Assembly: GCF_000346465.2 (NCBI RefSeq)
Contig: NC_034016.1
Location: 1,153,481-1,217,480 of the forward strand
Direction of reading: 5' to 3'
Origin: Prunus persica
Taxonomy: Eukaryota; Streptophyta; Magnoliopsida; Rosales; Rosaceae
Length of the DNA stretch: 64,000 bases
Shown piece after piece: positions 11,421-23,548 of this stretch. Within the stretch, counting starts at the first letter, position 1; each line of letters begins with the position of its first letter. The translations under genes were made by a program, and so were the position numbers. Under the pieces are notes generated by a model. That model saw nothing but the letters and a program-made list of their open reading frames with translations. It was not told where the DNA came from and ran no database searches.

Positions 11421-12272
11421 CTTGCAACAACAAGAAGAAGAATAAGAAGAAGAAAAGCTTTGAAAAATTGACCTAGGCGGCTCCTAGGCGGTGGTAGGCG
11501 GGAGAACACCGCTGTGAGTTCACCCTTAACGTTAGGGGTAGGCGTAAGGGAGTTAGGCAGAGCTTGGGCGCTCGCCTAGGCCGCTTAGGTGGGTCGGGCG
11601 GCTGCTTCTTTACTCTTTTCGACCTAACTAGTGGCTACGATGGCTTCTTCTCTACTCATCAGAGGTATCTTTGAATTTTTCTTCTTTTATTCATAGCCGT
11701 TGTTGGGCTCACCTTATTTCAAGGGTGCGCAAGAGGAGATGGAGGCAGAGAAATGAAGGCTAAGAGACGGGGAAGTGATGCAGGCGAAGAGATGAGAGAT
11801 TATTGAGGGTAGGGTTCATCCAAAAAACAGGTGAAGATAGGGTTAGTGAAACGCTGTGTTTCACTTATGGACTGCTATTTTAACATTTTTTTGGTGTTTG
11901 TGGGTTTCACGTTCACCCAACTTGCGGCAGAGGTGGCAGCCTTGCAATGAGTTTCACACTTACAAAAACAATGCAAGAGGTGGTCCCATTGTACCCGCCT
12001 CCATTGAAGACTTTTTCCGAGGGAAATGATTTTTAAAATAAAAAATATTTCATTTTAGTTCTATTTTACTTTTCATCTTCTCTTGCATCTGTTTTTTTAT
12101 AAATATAATTGAAATCTTCTCAAAACTCTCCTTTAGGTCTCTCTTCTCCCTCTCTCATTTAGTTATGAAATATAAAACAAAAATAAAAACTTCATCGAAG
12201 TGATCAAGAGAAACAACATTCTCCTCTTGATGGTATCTGAGAGAGAGTGAGAGAGAGAGAAAGAAAGAGAGA
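11421..12272. other. Unclassified DNA between RPOT remnant and copia-1
   Basis: It contains a short GC-richer stretch with repeated CCTAGGCGG-type words at 11470-11600 and a purine-rich (GAGA) tract at 12235-12272 where copia-1 inserted. No gene or element boundary could be assigned. Confidence 0.35.
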
Positions 12273-12442
12273 TGGGAAATTGTATATGGGAATTAGATTT
12301 CATTGATGTAATTAACGAAGATATATAGATGTCCTTATATAGGCCTGATACAACAATACAGATCTTATGAATTAGCTATTTACTAAACATGGTTCCTAAA
12401 CTATTGCAATCATATCTTCCAGACTAAGTAAATATCTTAACA
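12273..12442 (-). repeat. Copia-1 3' LTR (170 bp)
   Basis: TG..CA ends and a direct repeat of 18351-18571. Read on the minus strand it starts TGTTAAGATATTTAC. It lacks a 51-bp stretch present in the other LTR between two AATATC copies. Confidence 0.85.
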
Positions 12443-12534
12443 CGCCTCCTCAAGTTGGTGAGTGGATATCATACACTCCTAACTTGCCAAGTAGAAAAGA
12501 GAATGGTGTCTTGCCTAGTGGTTTCGTAAATAGG

Positions 12535-14720
12535 TCAGCCAATTGCATCTTTGTGGGTGTGTACACTTGAAATTAGCCCAGAAACAAGATGTAGTCGCAC
12601 TAGGTGGCAGTCGAGCTCAATATGTTTTGTTCTTTCATGGAAGACAGGATTGTTGACAATATATAGAGCTGATTGATTGTCACAATGAAGTGCTGTAGGT
12701 TCAGGATGTGGAACATTCAAGTCCTTGAGTATGTATCTAAGCTATTTGAGTTCGCAACAGGCGTCTACCATAGCCCGATACTCTGTTTCGGCTGATGATC
12801 GTGAGCCAGTGTTTTGTTTCTTTGTTTTCCATGAAATCAAGGAATTGCCAATGAAGGTACAATAACTCGTCACAGAACGTCTTGTGGTAGAACAAGTAGC
12901 CCAATCTGAGTCACAAAAGGCTTTGAGTTTAAGATCATTTTGTGATGGAAAAAAGATACCTTGTCCAAGTGAATTTTTAATGTACCACAACACCCGTAAG
13001 GCAGCGTCAAGGTGTGGCTGGTGCGGCTCATGTCTGTAGCGGTTGAGCATGTGGACAGCGAAGCTTATGTCTGGCCTAGTCACTGTAAGGTATATGAGAC
13101 GTCCGACCAAGCAGCGGTACCTAGTGGGATCATAGAGTAATTTTCCCTCGTTTGGCTTGAGTCTTAGTGTTTGTTCCATGGGGAAGGATGAAGGACGTGC
13201 TCCCAGCAAACCTGTCATGAAGTAATTCAAGCGCATATTTGCGTCATGAAATAAATATCCATCTTTTGGATTGTGCCACTTCTATGCCCAAAAAGTATTT
13301 CAGGAGTCCTAAATCCTTGATGCGAAGATGGTGATTGAGAAAGTCCTTGATGGATTGAATGGCTTGGGGATTGTTTCCTGCAATCATAATATCATCAACG
13401 TAAACCAAAATGGTAGTAAAAGAGTTCTTTTTGGACCTTGTAAATAAAGAATAATCAGCCATAGATTGTACAAATCTAGCTTCTCGGAGGGCAGTGTGAG
13501 CTTTGTAAACCCATTACAGCTTGCTTGTTTTAAACCATAGAGCGACTTTTGTAGCCGACATACTAAGTTCCCCACTCATTAACTAAATTCGGGAGGAAGG
13601 ACCACGTAAACTTCCTCATCTAAGTCGCCATAGAGAAATGCATTTTGCACATCGAGTTGGTGGATAGGCCAATCACGAGCGGCTGCAATGGCAAGGAGGC
13701 AGCGGAAGGTTACGAGTTTGATAGTGGGAGAAAATGTCTCAGTGTAGTCGAGCCCTTCCTTTTACGTGTAACATTTAGCAATAAGTCGGGCTTTATATAG
13801 TTCAACAGTACCATTAGAGTTGTATTCGACTTTTAACACCCATTTACAACTAATGTGTCGTTTGCCTGTAGGTAAAGATGTGATAATCCAAATTTGATTT
13901 TGCTCAAATGCTTGTATTTCCTTTGCCATAACTTCACACCAAAGAGGATCAGCGGAAGCTTGGGCATAGGTAATGGGCTAAATAATTTTGGAGATTGTTG
14001 AGACAAAGGAATGGTGAGTAGAAGACAAATTGTGATAAGAAATAAAATTAGAAGTGGGTAGTGAGAACTCTTACTTCCTGTGATGGCAGAAGATAATTCG
14101 GAATCAGCGGTGGACATGGTAGTGTTGCATTCAAATCTCTGAGGAGAACAGAGGGTTGGGGGATGCGAGCAGAGTGCCGAAGAGGAGGAGGTGGTGTTTG
14201 GGCATTCGGGATGGGAGGGAGGAGAGGTGGCATTGGGTGTGTTGAGGAAAGTAGGTATAAGGGAGATAAGGGATGGTGAGGTTGGCATTGCAATGGTTTG
14301 GTTGGGTAATGGCCTAGTAAGTGGTATATAAAGTGGGCTAGCAGTTGTTGTGGGCCTGGTCGAATTGAAGGTGTATGGAGGATCTGTTGGTGGAATTGTA
14401 AAGTGAGTGGGTTGAAATGTGGTGCTGGTGTTAGGTGTGAAAAATGGGAATATTGTTTCGTGAAAAACAACATCACGGCTGACCAAAAACTTGTGGTTGT
14501 CAAAATCATAGAAACGATATGCCTTTTGCCAGAAAGGGTAGCCCGCAAAGACACATTTACGAGCTCGGGTCGAATTTATTAGTGGGTTGGAGGTTAGTGG
14601 CATAACATAAGCAACCGAACACACGAAGGTGTTTGTCCAAAGAGAATTTCGTAGGGTGTTTTGTTGGTTAAAACAGGTGTGGGGTGACGATTGATAAGGT
14701 TTGTAAAAAAATTACCTTAT
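12535..14720 (-). pseudogene. Copia-1 integrase C-terminus, reverse transcriptase and RNase H remnant
   Basis: Minus-strand pieces in order: an integrase tail with TNKTPYEILFGQTPS near 14650, a variable Ser/Pro/Thr-rich linker (14400-14000), RT with [14 protein letters not shown] near 13610, the catalytic YVDD within TTILVYVDDIMIAGN near 13400, YFLGIEVAQS near 13290, then RNase H with LKAFCDSDWA near 12920 and [10 protein letters not shown] near 12620. Several stops and frameshifts separate the pieces, so no active enzyme can be made. The order integrase-RT-RNase H is the Ty1-copia arrangement. Confidence 0.85.
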
Positions 14721-14739
14721 TGTTTCTATCCAATACGGA

Positions 14740-16545
14740 TGAAGACAGTCTCTTGCATTCTTAATGGGGAGTGTGCTACTCTCAGTATAGGAAGAACTCG
14801 TATCACACGCCACTTTTCTAACCCAATCATATAAAGACTCATCATAGTGGTCATAACGAACGGTCCAAACATCCTTCACCAACTCTTCATTACAAGGTAA
14901 ACTCCTAAAACACTTCTGCTTACAAAACACATAAAATCACAGTCGCAAAATCCCCTCATCAGATATATTTAAAGAATATTTAAAAGCACTTCTAGCAGTC
15001 TTCTCCTTATCTACTTTAACAAATTTAACATTAGTGATTTCACCATCTTTCTCATAATATAAACCACCCTTATATGCATTGTCTTTACTATTATTCCCTA
15101 CTACGAAATTAAACTTGTAAAAGCATACTCGAGTGCCAACAACCTTAATAACAGAATTATTATTCTCGTGTTCATCTCTGATGTACTTAAAAAAAATCTG
15201 TTGGATTTCCATCTACAGCAAAGTTACAAAAAATATATAAAGATAGCATAGGATTAGGCATCCAATCAATCATTTTTATATGAAAACACATAAACTACAT
15301 GAACTAAGAAATTCGGAAATGAAATCCAACTAGATTTTCGAAAACTAGAGAACCAAGTGAACTAACAAATAAATTAGAGTTTAGGGGCATGTCATGGATT
15401 TATCTTAACAAATAAATTAGATTTTGATTTTATCATTTTTCTGATAACTTATTTATCTTAACCTTTACAACACTTAGGGGCATGTCATGAATTTATCAAA
15501 CATGCAAATGAAAAATGTGGTGTGTGCCAATGCTATGTCAATCATGAACAGAGATATCTTTCATATATGCCAAAGTAACTTAGTCACCAATAGGGAAACA
15601 CAAGAAAGTGAAGGCGCTAGAAATTGAAAGTGAGAGAAGCACTGAAAAACATTAGGTAGATGAATTATCAGGTAGAATGGACCTGCCTGTGAAAAGAACT
15701 AAATCAGACTGCAATTCAATAAAGTTTTTAACTCATATTAGATTTCTTTGTAGGAAATACAACTTTTTGATAAAAACTGAATATATATATATATATATAA
15801 CAACAATAAGAAACACAAAATCAATAACAAAAGAGAACAAATATTTCAAGCATTCAATTGAGTGCTGCTCGCGATTACAGACATGCGTGTATAAATAGTG
15901 CCCCAAACTACAAACTTAACATAAAAAAAGACATAGCACCACTAGGGAATTTTGTGAGCAGGTGGTGGACACATTTGACCAACCATTAAAACAGAGAATA
16001 TGAGGGCATGTCAAACTCAACCTTAAACTAATCTATTATTTGAATGATGAAGAAAGCTACCGTGCAATATAAACCTTTTAACAAGAACTAAAATTGAAAG
16101 AAAAAAAAGAAATTTCACTCAAACAGGGATTTCACAAATTGGAAAAACAAAATCGTACTCAGAAACTGAAAAATAGAATATTTGTGAAATAAGTTTGCAA
16201 TGGGGCTGAAAAAATCACATACCAGTGAAAAAATTGAGATATGGACTTAAATCCTTGTTCCTCCTCCTTCAGCGTCCTCCATAATGAGTGTCATAGTTTT
16301 TTCTTTTCGTGCGGCAAAGAAAAGGGGAGAGATGAGATAGGAGTTCTTGGTAGTTTCTATGATAGTTAATTTTAACTCTGGTCCTCATTCTAGCAGCCCC
16401 TCATTAGAAATCACATAACGGGTCGGGATACAACAAATACTCATATATAGTAAACCGGCCAATTAATCGTTGTTTGACTTCACACAATGGGCTGGGAGAT
16501 GTCGCAATCCCAGCCCAGTATTGAACCGGTCCAAGTGCGGGCCTG
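14740..16545 (-). other. Foreign gene-like insert replacing the copia-1 integrase core
   Basis: Copia similarity stops after the GAG-pre-integrase region (FRLGHPS-like, about 16600) and resumes at NKTPYEILFGQ (about 14650). Between them the minus strand carries a non-retroviral reading frame preceded by an AG acceptor (CTGTAG|ATGG at 15212). It encodes about 91 codons containing IFFKYIRDEHENNN and KGGLYYEKDGEI, then a TGA at 14938-14940. The frame then continues in phase with CFRSLPCNEELVKDVW and YDHYDESLYDWVRKV. Upstream (15220-16545) is AT-rich, promoter- or intron-like DNA. I do not recognise the protein. It looks like a captured host gene fragment with part of its promoter and an intron. 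Confidence 0.5.
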
Positions 16546-16589
16546 AGAATATGCTTAGGAAGGGAAATATTAGAAATTGCTTGGATAAT

Positions 16590-18295
16590 AAATGAAGTTT
16601 GGCATTGGAAGGATGTCTCAATCGGAGGTGCTACACATTATTTTGAACAGTTGCATGGTAGGTGGAAGAAGAGTGAAGATGCGAAGCGAGGTGGTGCAGA
16701 TCAAAGTAATACAAGTTCCCATGCCTCTTACCCAATCCAATCATCTTTTGCGTGCGCAAGTCCTATATATAACAAAAGGTAGGAAAAAAACGAACAAAAC
16801 AGTGAAGCGACCGAGTAAGACGTGGTACAAACAGAAAATTGAAATTAAAGGAAGGAACACATAGAACATCAATAATGCAAAAAAGATCATCACATTGTAT
16901 AGTGCCTATTGAAGTTATTTGTGCTTTGTCCCTTGTGGGCAACCTAACTGGTGGAAGAGAAGTGTATGACAAAGTGGTAAAAAGATTAGGAGAGTGTGTA
17001 ATATGATTTGTAGCGCCACTATCTATGATCCAGACATCCGGTAAACATGTTTTGGCATGAAAACTAAAGTAAAAAGAAGAATTCAGATATGCAAAACTTG
17101 CTTGTGTTGGATTAACATTCTCCTTACCAACGGCATCCATTATTTGCTTACATTGGTCAAGGGAGAGGTGATGCGCCATGGACTAAAGGTGGTGAGTTGG
17201 TGGTTTTGAGCCCTGGATGTAGTTGGCAGTGAATTGTTGTCGATTTCCAGTTTGGTTGAACTGATTGGTCCTTCCTTGATGTGCACGATCGCTGCCATTG
17301 AATCGGGGTGGAGGTGTAGGTGGCTCCCTACCATGCCACTTGTGTCCAGGAGTAAAACCTTTGAGGACAAAATATTTTTCCATATTGTGCGTGTCGCCAT
17401 TACAGTAAACACAGTGTTTGGGCTCTTGTTGATTGTTGCGTGACGCGCTGCCATTATTGTTAGAGTAAGGTGATCGATTTGAAGAAATTTCCTTTGCTGT
17501 GTTATTCTTCCTGCTGTTGTTATTAGAAATGCTAAGCATAGCCATGCTCTCGCTGGTACCGGTGGAAACAGTAGCGACTTGGAGCTGTTTTTCATTTTGG
17601 AGGAGGAGGCTGTGGGCAGCGGCGTCATGGTCAATATGTTGCTTCGAGTGCTTGCATATGACTCATCGAGTCCCATCAAGAGTTGCATTAAATGTTGTTG
17701 TTCTGCACGATCCATAATTGATTTTGTAGCACCACATGACTTCCCAGATGGACATGTATCAATTTGGTTGTTAGATGACAATTCATCCCAACAGCTTTTG
17801 AGTTTTGTGTAATAGGAGGTGATGAACGTTTGTCTTTGCATTAAGGTTGCAATCTCTCTCTCTCTCTCTCTATTTGAAAAAATTTGCCCGCGGGGGGGGG
17901 GGCGGCGTTGATGGCCGAAAATCTCTTTGCTAGATTGACCTAGAGTTCATGCGCTGAGTCGGTGTAGACGACACTGTTCGCTATCTCAAGTTCTAATGAA
18001 TTGATGATCCATGATAGAACCATATCGTTGCATCTTTTCTAGCGGTTGAATTCGATGGGTTGATCAACTCCGATGGTGGCTCAAGAGAACGATCGATGAA
18101 ACCAGTTTTGTTTTTCTTGCTTAGAGCCTTTTTTATCAGCCGGCTCCAGTTGCCATAGTTTTCGGTGGAAAGGGGTGTCTTCACATGGACCACTCCTAGG
18201 TGGTCTGATTGGTATAGGTAATATGGGTGGTCTGGGTTTGAATAGATGTCAGTAGATGAAGCATACTTTGATTCGCTGGTGTCATCTCTGGCCAT
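16590..18295 (-). pseudogene. Copia-1 gag, zinc knuckle and protease remnant
   Basis: In minus-strand order: gag start MARDDTSESKYASS at 18295 with the LSTENYGNWSRLIKKAL motif of copia gag; a UBN2-like part (LMQLLMGLDESYASTRSNIL) at about 17690; a zinc-knuckle-like CVYCNGDTH at about 17410 whose last Cys is replaced by Tyr; the protease active site WIIDSGATNHI at about 17030; and the GAG-pre-integrase words MIGLGKRHGNLYYF at about 16720. Frame changes occur near 17900 (a G run), 17560 and 16790. No product can be made. Confidence 0.85.
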
Positions 18296-18338
18296 GATAG
18301 GCGTACGGGGGTTGGGTAGAGACGCAGAACTTAGATAA

Positions 18339-18350
18339 GCTCTGCTACCA
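18339..18350 (-). other. Copia-1 primer binding site
   Basis: Directly inside the 5' LTR the minus strand reads TGGTAGCAGAGC, one base off the canonical TGGTATCAGAGC that pairs with initiator-Met tRNA in copia elements. Confidence 0.8.
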
Positions 18351-18571
18351 TGAGAAATTGTATATGGGAATTAGATTTCATTGATGTAATTAACGAAGAT
18401 ACATAGATGTCCTTATATAAGCCTGATACAACAATACAGATCCTAAGAATTAGCTATTTACCAAACATGGTTCCTAAACTATTGCAATCATATCTTCCAG
18501 ACTAAGTAAATATCAATTACAAGAATCAATTACGACAATTATGCATATGATGATGATTGAATATCTTAACA
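18351..18571 (-). repeat. Copia-1 5' LTR (221 bp)
   Basis: Direct repeat of 12273-12442 with TG..CA ends. It carries a 51-bp segment (about 18515-18565) between two AATATC copies that is missing from the other LTR. Confidence 0.8.
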
Positions 18572-19314
18572 AGAGAGGTACCTTTCATCAGAATGCTAGA
18601 GCATCAATTGCCACCATCGATCATCTTTGTAGAGTAGTTAACAATTATTCTGCATTAAACTAAAAATGTTGTTTCCAATTCACCTCTGCCTTTTTTGTTT
18701 TGCTAAGAAGCTTAATCCTTTTGTTATCCAAACCATAACTCTGTTTTCTTTTGGAAAGTGTAACTGTACAAGATTTTGCTTCTTGCCATCAATTAATTCA
18801 ATTTGCAGTCAGAGAACTTAGGATTTTGGCAATCTTGTTTGGATTGTTTGTATTGCTTGCAGGGTTTATAATGGCATTGTTTGCAACTATTCTCAGCCAT
18901 ATTGATATGGTTGAAAACTCTTCACCATTTAAGCTCAACAATATCTTTGTTCAAGTCACTTGATGTTGATATCAAAAAAGCCTTTGTTGAGCAATTGCTC
19001 AATGAAAATGCTTGAAGAAGGCAACATCCGATAATTTGGAAACACCACAAGTAGCTGCTATTATTGCTTTTGTTTTTTCTGCTTTATTAGTCTCAGTTTG
19101 GAATTATGGACGTTTATTTTTATATGTGGGGTTTTGGTAGATTATTGTTATTATTGTTAGTCTGTGAGCTTGTGGAAAGTGATATGTGAACTTGAATTTG
19201 TAGTTTCAAGCCATGTGGATGACTTTTGCATATATATATATATATATAAAATATCTAACGTTTGCATCTATAAATATTATATGACTTTTGCTTGATATGA
19301 TGTTGGGATGGTTT
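18572..19314 (+). other. DNA between the copia elements, possible membrane-protein exon
   Basis: An open stretch at 18751-18963 would encode 70 aa with a hydrophobic span (LRILAILFGLFVLLAGFIMA). A second frame (18936-19016) reads DVDIKKAFVEQLLNENA before a stop. Both could be exon remnants of an unrecognised host gene, or chance. A (TA)n run lies at about 19230. There is no homology I can name. Confidence 0.25.
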
Positions 19315-19319
19315 GAATC

Positions 19320-19553
19320 TGTTGGCGTGACTTATGGATATTGACTTACTTTCCTTACACACCAAGAATTCCTATTATAATTGTAATTGATTTACTTTAA
19401 TTCCTGATTTCCTACTGCAAATAGATTTAGGAATTTATTATTTACTTGCCCATTCAGGTTTTGTTGTATTATAAATGTGACCTCCTACAAGGAGAAGAAT
19501 ACACAGAAAATTCCCACAAACAAATATTCTCTCATAGTTTTCATATTTTAGCA
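19320..19553 (+). repeat. Copia-2 5' LTR
   Basis: 234 bp, TGTTGGCGTG..ATTTTAGCA. It holds a TATA-like TATTATAAATG near 19468 that would drive element transcription. Confidence 0.95.
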
Positions 19554-19565
19554 TGGTATCAGAGC
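19554..19565 (+). other. Copia-2 primer binding site
   Basis: TGGTATCAGAGC directly abuts the 5' LTR and is the canonical initiator-Met tRNA complement of plant copia elements. Confidence 0.93.
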
Positions 19566-19611
19566 GGCGATCTTGGAATTGCTGACTCTAGTTTCAAACC
19601 CCCACCGCTGC

Positions 19612-20017
19612 TATGGGGGTTGATGATTTTTTCAACCCTCATGGAGGTAGCACCACCGACTCCTTCTCTCATTCTCCACCAACCATCATTGAGTTGAGTG
19701 CCCAGATGGCTCCGCTCCTACAGATGCAGACTTTGACCCCGAACCCGATCTAGAATCAGGATCTTTTTTTGACGACCCCGACCCCAACCCCGACTATGAC
19801 GACGACGATCCCGACCCCGACTCCGAAGACGACGATCCCGACCCCGACTCCGAAGACGACCCCGACCCCCACTCCGATGATGACCCCAAACCCGAATTTG
19901 TTTCTGATTCAGACCCTGATCCCAATTTCGACTCCGACTCCGGCCCAGACTTAGGCTCAGATTCCGATCCCAATTCCTACTCAACCTGTATCCTATGCAT
20001 CTTCCGCTGCACAAATT
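19612..20017 (+). pseudogene. Copia-2 rudimentary gag leader with Asp/Pro-rich repeat
   Basis: From ATG 19615 a frame reads MGVDDFFNPHGG.. for about 46 codons and stops at 19751. Another frame through about 19735-19990 is a low-complexity Asp-Pro-Ser-Glu tract built of GACCCCGACTCCGAAGACGA units. The usual gag nucleocapsid domain (UBN2) of copia elements is absent. The region looks like a deletion of gag filled by simple-repeat expansion. No functional protein can be assigned. Confidence 0.55.
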
Positions 20018-23000
20018 ATGACTTCTAGACTAACGACCCCGACACGTGGACTAGATTGCGCATATTGTGGGGATCCACGACACACTTGTGAGACTTGTTT
20101 TAAATCGCATGGCTACCCCAATTGGTGGGCTACTCTTATTGATCGAGGACAATGCAATATGACCAGTAATGGTACTGGTTATGGATTCCATACTTCCGAT
20201 AAGATTGATTCCAGGAGCTGGATAATTGATTCCGGTGCAACTGATCATACGACCTTTGATCCTGATGATTTTCTGAATACTACACAACCTCGACGAACTT
20301 GTATTGCAAATGCCAATGGTGTTACTTATCCTGTGACAGGGGCTGGCACTGTTGCACTCTCATCCTCTCTCACACTGTCTAATACTTTACTTGTTCCATC
20401 TTTATCCACTAAATTGTTGTCAGTTAGTCAGCTTACTGAACAATTGAATTGTTGTGTACTCATTTACCCGAGTTTTTGTTTGCTTCTGGATATTCACACT
20501 AAGGAGATTCTTGGTCGTGGTACTAAGAGAGGGGGCTATATTATGTCGATGACTTCAGTCCCGGCATGGCTAACAGCGTGACACATCCCTTTGATAGCAA
20601 ACAAAAGCAAATCTGGTTGTGGCACCGTCGATTGGGACATCCTTCTTTTAGTTATATGAAGCATCTTATACCAGATTTATTCTCAAGTTTCAAGGACTCT
20701 GACTTCACATGTGATACTTGTATTTTGGCCAAGAGTCACCGTGTGCCCTACCCGTTGAGTACGAACAAGTGTACTACTCCATTTACGTTAATTCACTCTG
20801 ATGTCTGGGGACCTTCTCCTATCACTGCTCCTTCTGGTGTTCGATGGTTTGTCACATTCATCGATGCTTGTACACGGATGACATGGCTTTATTTGCTGAA
20901 GAATAAAAACGAAGTGTTTTCCTGTTTTCAGTCCTTCCACAAACAGATGAAAACTCAGTTTAATGCTCAAATCCAGATTCTTCGCTCAGACAATGGTGGA
21001 GAATTTGTCAATCATGACTTTCAGACTTACTTCCAACAACATGGAATTATCCATGAGACGACTTGTCCTCAGACACCACAACAAAATGATGTTGCTGAAC
21101 GAAAGAATCGACATCTTCTTGAAACCGCCCGAGCACTTCTGATTGACGTTCATGTTCCTCGCCATCACTGGGGTGATGCTATTGTCACCGCAGTTCATCT
21201 GATCAACCGCATGCCTTCTAGTGTACTGACCTTTAAAACTCCCTTACAGGTGCTTGCAGAACACAGACCTCTGCTTTCTGTTTTGGTACTCACACCCCGA
21301 ATCTTTGGATGTGTGGCTTTCGTTCATCTCCACAAAAATCAACGTAGCAAACTTGATCCATGTGCGCTTCGTTGTGTTTTTGTGGGTTATGCCACTCATC
21401 AGAAAGGCTACCGCTGTTATCACCCTCCTACCCAACGAACCTATGTCACTTTGGATGTGACCTTTCTGGAATCTGAGCTGTTCTTCCATGACTCATCATC
21501 CAATTCTACACTTCAGGGGGAGATACGAAGTGAAGAGCAGAATTGGAGCAACTTGGAAAATCAAGAAATTCTCCTTTGTACAGAAATGATTGATCATTCT
21601 GAGTCTGGAGCACGAGATTACTCTCTGTCGAAAAGCGACCAATCGCCCATTCATAGCGATCAATTGCCTGACCCACCTGATCCATGCGAAGATATTTGTG
21701 ATCTGAGTCTCACACCTACAGACAATACAGAACAACGAGATGAAGACCCCCCCTCTAACTCAATAGTACCAACAGACCAATCTCCTGAGAATATCCTTGA
21801 GGTAACTACTCCTACTAGACTTGTGCATTTAGATGATGAAACTATTGGATATCAATTACCTTTCAGGCAAAATCATGGGAAGCCACCAAACCGTTATTCA
21901 CCTGATATTGGCAAGACATCCAAGTATCCAATTGCAAATCATGTATCCACTGAGAAGCTGTCTGAACCACTCAAGGCTTTTGTGCATCAGTTGTCTGCTA
22001 TCCATATTCCAACCAAGGTCTCTGAAGCATTGAAAGATCCTAAGTGGGTCCAAGCTATAAAAGAGGAGATGAAAGCCCTTGAGAAAAATCAGACTTGGAC
22101 ATTGGAGACTATACCCTGAGGAAAAAAGACTATCGGATGTAGATGGGTGTTTACTATAAAACACAATACAGATGGATCTATCGAGCGATACAAGGCAAGA
22201 CTTGTGGCAAAAGGGTACACACAGACCTATGGTATAGACTATGAAGAAACCTTTGCTCCCGTTGCAAAGTTAAACACCGTCAGAGTCTTATTGTCCCTTG
22301 CAGCTAATTTGGATTGGCCATTTTACCAGTTTGATGTAAAGAATGCTTTTCTACATGGCGAACTCACGGAGGAGGTGTACATGGACATTCCTCCTGGATA
22401 TAATACTACTCAGACTGGAACAGTTTGCAGGTTACGAAAAGCATTTTATGGATTGAAACAGTCACCACGTGCATGGTTTGGACGGTTCACCATGGCAATG
22501 AAGAACAATGGTTTCAAACAGTACAACTCAGATCATACTCTGTTCTTGAAACATCGAAAAGGGAAGGTAACAACATTAATAATTTATGTTGATGATATGA
22601 TTATTACTGGGAATGATAAACATGAAATATCACAGCTACAAGACTATCTGGCTACAGAGTTTGAGATGAAGGATCTAGGTGGAATCAAGTATTTCTTGGG
22701 AATTGAGGTGGCTCGATCGCAGCAAGGCATATTTCTCTCTCAAAGGAAATATGTCTTAGACTTGTTGACAGACACAGGAATGCTAGATTGTAAACCTGCG
22801 GACACTCCTATTGTTCAGAATCATCATCTTGGAGAATATCCGGATCAAGTTCCAACTAACAAAGAAAGATACCAAAGGTTAGTGGGAAGATTGATCTATT
22901 TGTCACATACTCGACCAGACATTGCTTATGCGGTGAGCGTTGTCAGTCAATTTTTGCACTCTCCAAGTGAAGACCATATGAATGCAGTTCTTCTTATACT

Positions 23001-23541
23001 TAAATATTTGAAGTCTGCACCTGGAAAAGGACTTATGTTCTCAAAGCATGGTCATCTAAATATTGATGGTTATTCAGATGCAGATTGGGCAGGTAATGTA
23101 ACAGATAGAAAATCCACATCGGGTTACTTCACATTCGTGGGAGGTAATTTGGTGACATGGAGAAGCAAGAAACAGAATGTAGTAGCTTTATCCAGTGCAT
23201 AAGCCGAGTTCAGAGGCATGACTAAAGGGATTTGTGAACTTCTTTGGTTAAGAAAGTTGCTTACTGAACTTGGGTATAAACCTACATCCACAATGAATAT
23301 CTTTTGTGACAACAAGGCTGCTATAGCCAGTGCACAGAATCCGGTTCAGCATGATCGTACTAAACATGTTGAGGTGGATCGACACTTCATCAAACAAAAG
23401 CTTGAGGCTAAAGTATTTCAGTTTCCTTTTGTGAAATCCGAGGATCAATTGGCGGATATTTTAACAAAGGCGATTTCCAGTAAAGCATTCCACAATTCAC
23501 TAGATCAGTTGGGCATTGACGACATCTATGCACCAACGTGA
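20018..23541 (+). pseudogene. Copia-2 polyprotein: zinc knuckle, protease, integrase, RT, RNase H
   Basis: Domains in order: a zinc knuckle with perfect CX2CX4HX4C spacing (CAYCGDPRHTCETC) at 20057; the protease site WIIDSGATDHT at about 20220; GAG-pre-integrase LWHRRLGHPS at about 20620; an integrase core with DVWGP, SDNGGEF and QQNDVAERKNR; RT with DVKNAFLHGEL and IIYVDDMIITGN; RNase H with GYSDADWAG and DRTKHVEVD. Lesions are one single-base frame change in the G run near 20531, a TGA at 22117-22119 (frame continues in phase), and a TAA at 23200-23202 inside the RNase H SSA-AEF motif. The element therefore cannot supply its own enzymes now. The PBS, PPT and LTRs remain intact. Confidence 0.93.
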
Positions 23542-23548
23542 GGGGGAG
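23540..23548 (+). other. Copia-2 polypurine tract
   Basis: GAGGGGGAG immediately precedes the 3' LTR. This is the plus-strand primer site of LTR elements. Confidence 0.85.

Larger units (their letters stand above)
12273..18571 (-). mobile_element. Ty1-copia retrotransposon 1, old, degenerate, with foreign insert
   Basis: The element reads right to left: 5' LTR 18351-18571, PBS, gag, protease, integrase N- and C-terminal parts, reverse transcriptase, RNase H, 3' LTR 12273-12442. The 5-bp duplication AGAGA (12268-12272 and 18572-18576) brackets it, in purine-rich DNA. Protease before integrase before RT defines the copia order. The LTRs differ at 6 of about 165 alignable bases plus one 51-bp length difference, so the insertion is comparatively old. 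All open frames are broken, and the integrase core is replaced by unrelated DNA (14740-16545). Confidence 0.88.

Noticed and set aside
19718..20014. A 98-codon Arg/Gly-rich minus-strand frame.
   Set aside because: It is the antisense shadow of the Asp/Pro-coding simple repeat in copia-2.
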